From contig QNBS01000069.1 in assembly GCA_003644175.1 (NCBI GenBank), forward strand, positions 1 through 9,348: 9,348 nucleotides of DNA, written 5' to 3'. Of this stretch, positions 6,271 through 9,348 are shown in pieces. The notes beneath the pieces are model-generated. The model was not told the DNA's origin. It saw nothing but the letters and a program-made list of their open reading frames with translations, and ran no database searches. Numbering within the stretch: position 1 is the first letter of the stretch; each line of letters begins with the position of its first letter. The position numbers and the translations under genes were made by a program. This DNA comes from Planctomycetota bacterium (lineage in GTDB: Bacteria; Planctomycetota; Phycisphaerae; Sedimentisphaerales; Anaerohalosphaeraceae).

Positions 6271-6435
6271 TACCAATCCCACTAAAAAAATGCGCTATCA
6301 GGATAACATCTTCTCGATGGGTGGCAGCCACTGGAGCGAAGCGCAAGTGGATGGGAACGCCGGGATTAAACCATCCACCTCACTCCGTTCAGTGGCTGCC
6401 ACCCAGGCGCAATATTTTAAGCGGATTGGTATTAG
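6267..6435. repeat. 169-bp nested palindromic element (MITE-like) between rho and the zinc-ribbon gene
   Basis: The outer ends are perfect 13-base inverted repeats: CTAATACCAATCC (6267-6279) and GGATTGGTATTAG (6423-6435). A second perfect 15-base pair lies inside: GGGTGGCAGCCACTG (6319-6333) and its complement (6390-6404). Further in, AAGTGGATGG (6345-6354 region) pairs with CCATCCACCT (6371-6380) with one mismatch, and the stretches between the arms also pair imperfectly. The whole element can fold into one long hairpin. It has no ORF of its own. This architecture suits a non-autonomous palindromic element; no target duplication is obvious. It occupies most of the 300-base gap between the rho stop and the zinc-ribbon start. 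Confidence 0.75.
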
Positions 6436-6467
6436 GCCCTGGTAAAACGCACCCTGCGACCACAGAG

Positions 6468-7589
6468 CTATTGGCTGCCGGCGGCCATGCTTTTGAGGAA
6501 TTGTTTGTTGGTGGGGTATTCTTTTAGGAGTTTGAACAGTGCTTCCGTCGCCTGGCGGGGCGTGAAGTTGGAGAGCACTTTTCGCAGGGTTGTCAGGCCT
6601 TTGCTGTCGGTGTCGTTGTAGAGGATTGCTTCTTTTCTTGTGCCGCTGGCCGGGATGTCAATCGCCGGGAAGATTCTGGCTTCTGCGAGTGACCGGTCCA
6701 GGACGATTTCGCTGTTGCCGGTTCCCTTGAACTCCTCGAAGATTAGCTGGTCCATGCGCGAGCCGGTATCGATAAGGCACGTTGCGATTACGGTGACCGA
6801 GCCTCCGTTTTCGATGTTGCGCGCCAGTCCGAACAGGCGGCGGGGCACTTCGAGGATGCCCGCTTCCAGGCCGCCGCTCATGGTGTGGCCGCGCGGCGCG
6901 CCTCGGCGTCGTTTCCCGGCGTTGAACGCCCTGCCCACCCGCGTGAGGCTGTCGATCAGCAGGACCACGTCCCGGCCGCACTCCAACTCGGTTTGCACAT
7001 GGGCGAGCACCAACTCGGTGAGTTCGACATGCTCGTTGACGGTGTGGTCGATTGTGCTGGAGACCACTTCTGCGCCGGCGACAGCCCTGCGAAAGTGGGT
7101 TACTTCCTCCGGCCGTTCGTCCACTAACAGCACAATGACTCGGCTTTGCGGCGAACATTCGCCGATCGCCAGGACGATCTGCTCCAACAAAACGGTCTTG
7201 CCCGCCTTGGGCGGCGATACGATCAGTTGGCGCGTGCCCTTGCCTATGGGTGCGATAAGGTCCACGATGCGCATGCTGTCTGCGCCGGTGCTGCCCAGGT
7301 CAAATCGCTCGTGCGGGTCGACGGCGACCAGATCGGCGAACCGCGGGCGCTTGCCGAACGCCTCCGGCGCCATGCCTCCGGCGGAGGCGATGGACGCCAG
7401 CCTGGGCCTGCCCTTCTTTCGCTCGACTTGCCCGGTGACGGCCGCACCTTCGGTGAGCCTGAATCGACGGATCAGATCCGACTGGACCATCATCTCAACG
7501 GGCCCGGCCCGATAAGACCGCTCGGCGGTCCTGATCGCAAACTGCCCTCTGCCCACATTCTTCAATATGCCGGTAATCGTATCGGACAT
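6468..7589 (-). CDS. rho: Transcription termination factor Rho (short, divergent form)
   Basis: A hexameric RNA-dependent ATPase/translocase that ends transcription. The 373 residues start almost directly with the OB/cold-shock RNA-binding fold (about 4-60, with RSYRAGPVEMMVQSDLIRRF matching the SSYLAGPDDIYVSPSQIRRF region of E. coli Rho); the N-terminal helical bundle is absent. ATPase core: Walker A PPKAGKT (126-132), VDERPEEVT (156-164), Walker B VLLIDSLTR (209-217), Q-loop GHTMSGG (234-240), RLFGLARNIENGGSVTVIAT (251-270), FEEFKGTGN (284-292), ARIFPAID with the conserved arginine, SGTRKEAIL. The core looks complete, so it should be active. Odd points: the RNP1-like GFGFLR is replaced by GQFAIR, and the Q-loop has His where E. 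coli has Lys. The ATG at 7589 has GGGG about 9 bases upstream. Confidence 0.94.
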   Translation of the reverse strand: MSDTITGILKNVGRGQFAIRTAERSYRAGPVEMMVQSDLIRRFRLTEGAAVTGQVERKKGRPRLASIASAGGMAPEAFGKRPRFADLVAVDPHERFDLGSTGADSMRIVDLIAPIGKGTRQLIVSPPKAGKTVLLEQIVLAIGECSPQSRVIVLLVDERPEEVTHFRRAVAGAEVVSSTIDHTVNEHVELTELVLAHVQTELECGRDVVLLIDSLTRVGRAFNAGKRRRGAPRGHTMSGGLEAGILEVPRRLFGLARNIENGGSVTVIATCLIDTGSRMDQLIFEEFKGTGNSEIVLDRSLAEARIFPAIDIPASGTRKEAILYNDTDSKGLTTLRKVLSNFTPRQATEALFKLLKEYPTNKQFLKSMAAGSQ

Positions 7590-7645
7590 CGAAATGTACC
7601 CCGGGAATTTTCAACAAATTCAGGTATTGGTCAAGGAAAACTCCG

Positions 7646-7654
7646 ATTATAGCA
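7646..7654 (-). promoter_or_regulatory. Extended -10 promoter for rho
   Basis: Minus-strand TGCTATAAT (complement of 7646-7654) is a perfect extended -10, identical to that of the reductase gene. No convincing -35 lies 16-18 bases upstream, as expected for extended -10 promoters. Transcription from near 7639 would leave a 5' leader of about 50 bases. Confidence 0.5.
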
Positions 7655-7702
7655 GATTTGCGGGCGGAGAGCAGTTTTTTTAAGAGAATTCTGAAAAACA
7701 AG

Positions 7703-7731
7703 TTGCTTTTGGCCGATGGAAGCTGTATAGT
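7703..7731 (+). promoter_or_regulatory. Promoter and possible operator of the toxin-antitoxin operon
   Basis: TTGCTT (7703-7708), a 17-base spacer and TATAGT (7726-7731). The half-site TGTAT occurs at 7724-7728 and 7735-7739, one helical turn apart, and inverted (ATACA) at 7751-7755. The first overlaps the -10 box, a position suited to autorepression by the ribbon-helix-helix antitoxin. The promoter is well supported; the operator is inference. Confidence 0.6.
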
Positions 7732-7787
7732 ATATGTATGGTCGATGTAAATACAATAGAGACACATGCCAATTTAATGAGGCACCA

Positions 7788-8048
7788 ATGAGCAAGAACA
7801 CAACCATAAGTGTCCGTATTGATTCTGAAACCAAGGTACAGTCGCAGAAAGTCTTGAAGCAACTGCACATGACGATGTCTGAGGCGGTGGCGGTTTTCCT
7901 CAAGCAGGTGGCATTGCAGAGAGGCATTCCTTTTGAGATTCGAATCCCGACGAAACTGACCGCCAGGACACTGGAAAAGTCGGAAAAGGGCGCCGATGTC
8001 AAGAGTTTCAATAGCGTCGATGCTTTGTTTGAGGACCTGAATGAATGA
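7788..8048 (+). CDS. dinJ: RelB/DinJ-family antitoxin
   Basis: Antitoxin of a type II module: it binds and neutralises the toxin encoded next to it, and represses the shared promoter. The start is ATG at 7788 with GAGG (7779-7782) five bases before it, giving 86 residues, the usual family size; an in-frame ATG at 7734 lies inside the promoter region. Residues 3-45 form the ribbon-helix-helix: beta strand TTISVRID, then SETKVQSQKVLKQLHMTMSEAVAVFLKQVALQRGIPFEI, closely following the DinJ/RelB pattern (VRID, GLT-like turn, SEAV.FL.Q). The C-terminal tail (about 50-86, acidic, ending FEDLNE) is the likely toxin-wrapping segment. Its stop overlaps the toxin start by four bases (ATGA), so the two are translationally coupled. 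Confidence 0.9.
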   Translation: MSKNTTISVRIDSETKVQSQKVLKQLHMTMSEAVAVFLKQVALQRGIPFEIRIPTKLTARTLEKSEKGADVKSFNSVDALFEDLNE

Positions 8049-8314
8049 AAACTGTTTCACGGACGACGCAGTTTAAGCGCGACTTCAAACGGATGGTCAA
8101 ACGGGGCAAAGGGCCGGCACAACTCAGAAGCATTGTTGAAACGCTTTGCAGGGGCGCAAAACTACCGCCCAAATACAGAGAGCATCAACTGAGCGGGAAA
8201 TGGAACAAGCACCACGAATGCCACATTGAGCCTGACTGGTTATTGATATATCGATCCACGGAGAGAGAAGTAATTTTGGAAAGAACAGGCTCGCATTCGG
8301 ACCTGTTCAAATGA
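8045..8314 (+). CDS. yafQ: YafQ-type mRNA interferase toxin (RelE/ParE superfamily)
   Basis: A ribosome-associated endoribonuclease that cuts mRNA when the antitoxin is lost. It has 89 residues, normal length. All residues reported as important in E. coli YafQ (H50, H63, D67, H87, F91) have counterparts at identical spacing: H47, H60, D64, H84, F88, in REHQLSGKWNKHHECHIEPDW and ERTGSHSDLF. The basic N-terminal helix (TTQFKRDFKRMVKRGKG) fits the family. The toxin therefore looks catalytically intact. The ATG at 8045 overlaps the antitoxin stop, and a terminator-like structure follows 12 bases after the TGA. The close match to a widely exchanged family suggests horizontal acquisition, which is inference. 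Confidence 0.93.
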   Translation: MKTVSRTTQFKRDFKRMVKRGKGPAQLRSIVETLCRGAKLPPKYREHQLSGKWNKHHECHIEPDWLLIYRSTEREVILERTGSHSDLFK

Positions 8315-8325
8315 GCGATTTATTT

Positions 8326-8395
8326 GGTATCCGCCCCCTGTTTTGCGGGGTTGCCGGCATGAATTGGTTTGGGCGAGACAGGATACCGGTTTTTT
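8326..8395 (+). terminator. Terminator-like structure after the toxin gene
   Basis: GGTATCC (8326-8332) and GGATACC (8381-8387) are perfect inverted copies, and six T follow at 8390-8395. The long interior holds a second small hairpin (CCCC at 8335-8338 with GGGG at 8347-8350) and the self-complementary GCCGGC at 8353-8358. The 48-base interior is long for an intrinsic terminator, so this is plausible rather than firm. Confidence 0.45.
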
Positions 8396-8437
8396 GTCCC
8401 GAAATGGCGGTTTTTGCGGTGTTTTTGCATTCTTTGC

Positions 8438-8466
8438 TTTACATTGACGGTAAAATCCGATAAAGT
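8438..8466 (+). promoter_or_regulatory. Possible promoter of the LRR gene
   Basis: TTTACA (8438-8443), a 17-base spacer and TAAAGT (8461-8466). A transcript from about 8473 would have a leader of about 54 bases before the ATG at 8527. The -10 is weak (4 of 6). Confidence 0.4.
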
Positions 8467-8526
8467 AATAGAGCCCTCAAGGAAATGGGGAATTGGTTTT
8501 TCTGTCCTTACGATGGAGGCACGAAA

Positions 8527-9348
8527 ATGAAAGCAGGAACTCTTCTGGCCGCTATCTTTCTTGTTCTCGCAGTTTATCCGGCCTCGGCCGCCGAGCCGGT
8601 CACGTTTGCCGATGCGAAATTGAAGGCGATTGTGGAAAAGACCTTAGGCTCTTCCAATCCGACGGCCGACGATATGCTTAAACTGAGCAAGCTTTATGCC
8701 GGTTCGCTGGAGATCGGCGATCTTGGCGGGTTGGAGCATGCAAAGAACCTAACGTCGCTGTGCATTCACCGCAACAAGATCAAGGATATTTCGCCGGTGG
8801 CGAACCTGGGTGAGCTTTCGTATCTGTGCATTCACGACAACCAGGTCGAGGATATCTCGGCGGTGGCGGGAATGAAGAATCTGACGAATCTGCTGTTGTA
8901 CGGCAACAAGATTGAAGATATTTCGCCGATTGCCAATCTGAGCAGCCTGGCGTCGCTGTACGCCAACAACAACAGGATAAAGAATATTTCGCCGGTGGCC
9001 GGGTTGAAAGGGCTGCGTTTTCTGAATGTCAGCGATAATCGTATCAGGGATGTCTCGGCGATTGCCGGCCTGACGGAACTGACGGATTTGAGAATGACCA
9101 ACAACAAGGTCAACGACCTCGGCGCCGTCGGCAAGCTCGGCAAACTCAAGAACCTTTGGGTATACGGCAATCCGGCTGCGTTGCCGTCGGAATTGTGTTC
9201 CGATGACAGCAACACCAGCGTCTATTGCGACTCGACTCAATATGCCAAACTGGCCGGCGTTTCTTCAACTATGGGCAAGGTGGAATTTTCCGGCAAGGTC
9301 GACAACTTCATGGTCAGCCGCAACAAGTGTTTCATTCGCATGGCGGCC
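8527..9348 (+). CDS. Secreted internalin-like leucine-rich-repeat protein (3' end outside window)
   Basis: Open from ATG 8527 to the window end, 274 codons visible without a stop. GGAGG (8515-8519) lies 7 bases before the start. Residues 1-22 are a signal peptide (MKAG, hydrophobic run, cleavage after SAA or ASA near 21-22). An N-terminal cap follows (VTFADAKLKAIVEKTLGSSNPTADDMLKL), then seven 22-residue repeats from about residue 68 to 215, of the form PVANLGELSYLCIHDNQVEDIS, the SDS22/internalin type (LxxLxLxxNxIxDIS). A short Cys-containing cap (C224, C234) closes the array, and a new segment begins near residue 250 (GKVEFSGKVDNFMVSRNK). Such domains bind proteins or glycans at the cell surface; the ligand and the C-terminal domains are unknown. 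It lies downstream of the toxin-antitoxin pair but appears independently transcribed. Confidence 0.88.
   Translation, partial: MKAGTLLAAIFLVLAVYPASAAEPVTFADAKLKAIVEKTLGSSNPTADDMLKLSKLYAGSLEIGDLGGLEHAKNLTSLCIHRNKIKDISPVANLGELSYLCIHDNQVEDISAVAGMKNLTNLLLYGNKIEDISPIANLSSLASLYANNNRIKNISPVAGLKGLRFLNVSDNRIRDVSAIAGLTELTDLRMTNNKVNDLGAVGKLGKLKNLWVYGNPAALPSELCSDDSNTSVYCDSTQYAKLAGVSSTMGKVEFSGKVDNFMVSRNKCFIRMAA
8728..9171 (+). repeat. Seven 66-bp repeats coding for leucine-rich repeats
   Basis: The segment encoding KDISPVA-type turns recurs every 66 bases (for example GATATTTCGCC near 8778 and its variants at +66 steps). The copies are diverged at the DNA level, consistent with an old array rather than a recent expansion. 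Confidence 0.75.

Noticed and set aside
6640..7515. 291-aa plus-strand ORF
   Set aside because: Antisense shadow of rho, rich in R/S/P as expected from a high-GC complementary frame, with no recognisable domain.
7734..7787. Longer antitoxin starting at the ATG at 7734
   Set aside because: The extension overlaps the promoter and operator-like repeats and lacks a ribosome site; ATG 7788 has GAGG and gives the family's normal length.
8749..9240. 163-aa minus-strand ORF with apparent repeats
   Set aside because: The periodic RRHRRDILDLV pattern is just the reverse complement of the 66-bp leucine-rich-repeat units on the plus strand.

Overview
The window reads as a moderately GC-rich bacterial chromosome segment. 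I infer a planctomycete (Planctomycetota), perhaps a Phycisphaerae-like lineage. The inference rests on three things: an FGly-type sulfatase with a Tat/lipoprotein leader beside a secreted PHP phosphodiesterase, small CxxC/CxxC zinc-ribbon proteins, and an internalin-like secreted LRR protein. No rRNA, tRNA or CRISPR array is visible, and the taxonomy is not proven by this sequence.

Left part, plus strand (1-4300): the 3' two thirds of rmuC; a 70-bp palindromic REP-type element; then a likely operon of a sulfatase, an Sb-PDE-like PHP phosphodiesterase and a short-chain dehydrogenase (SDR). The operon ends in a hairpin plus T-run terminator. The SDR has lost its central catalytic segment through an internal, out-of-frame deletion, so the operon is decaying at its last gene, or the assembly is wrong there.

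Middle part, minus strand (7650-4487, read right to left): a complete but short and divergent transcription termination factor Rho; a 169-bp nested palindrome; a two-zinc-ribbon membrane protein whose halves lie in two overlapping frames (probable frameshift); a 17-codon ORF with a strong Shine-Dalgarno; and an aldo/keto reductase with two C-terminal 4Fe-4S motifs. The rho and reductase genes share an identical extended -10 element (TGCTATAAT).

Right part, plus strand (7700-9348): a DinJ/RelB-YafQ type II toxin-antitoxin pair, divergent from rho, with a good sigma70-type promoter, repeated TGTAT half-sites that could be the operator, and a terminator-like structure after it. Last comes the 5' part of a secreted leucine-rich-repeat protein with seven 22-residue repeats, which runs off the window.

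No clearly new defence or mobile system is visible. The observations most worth following are the deleted SDR, the frameshifted zinc-ribbon gene, the nested palindrome between rho and that gene, the divergent Rho, and the tiny ORF upstream of the reductase.
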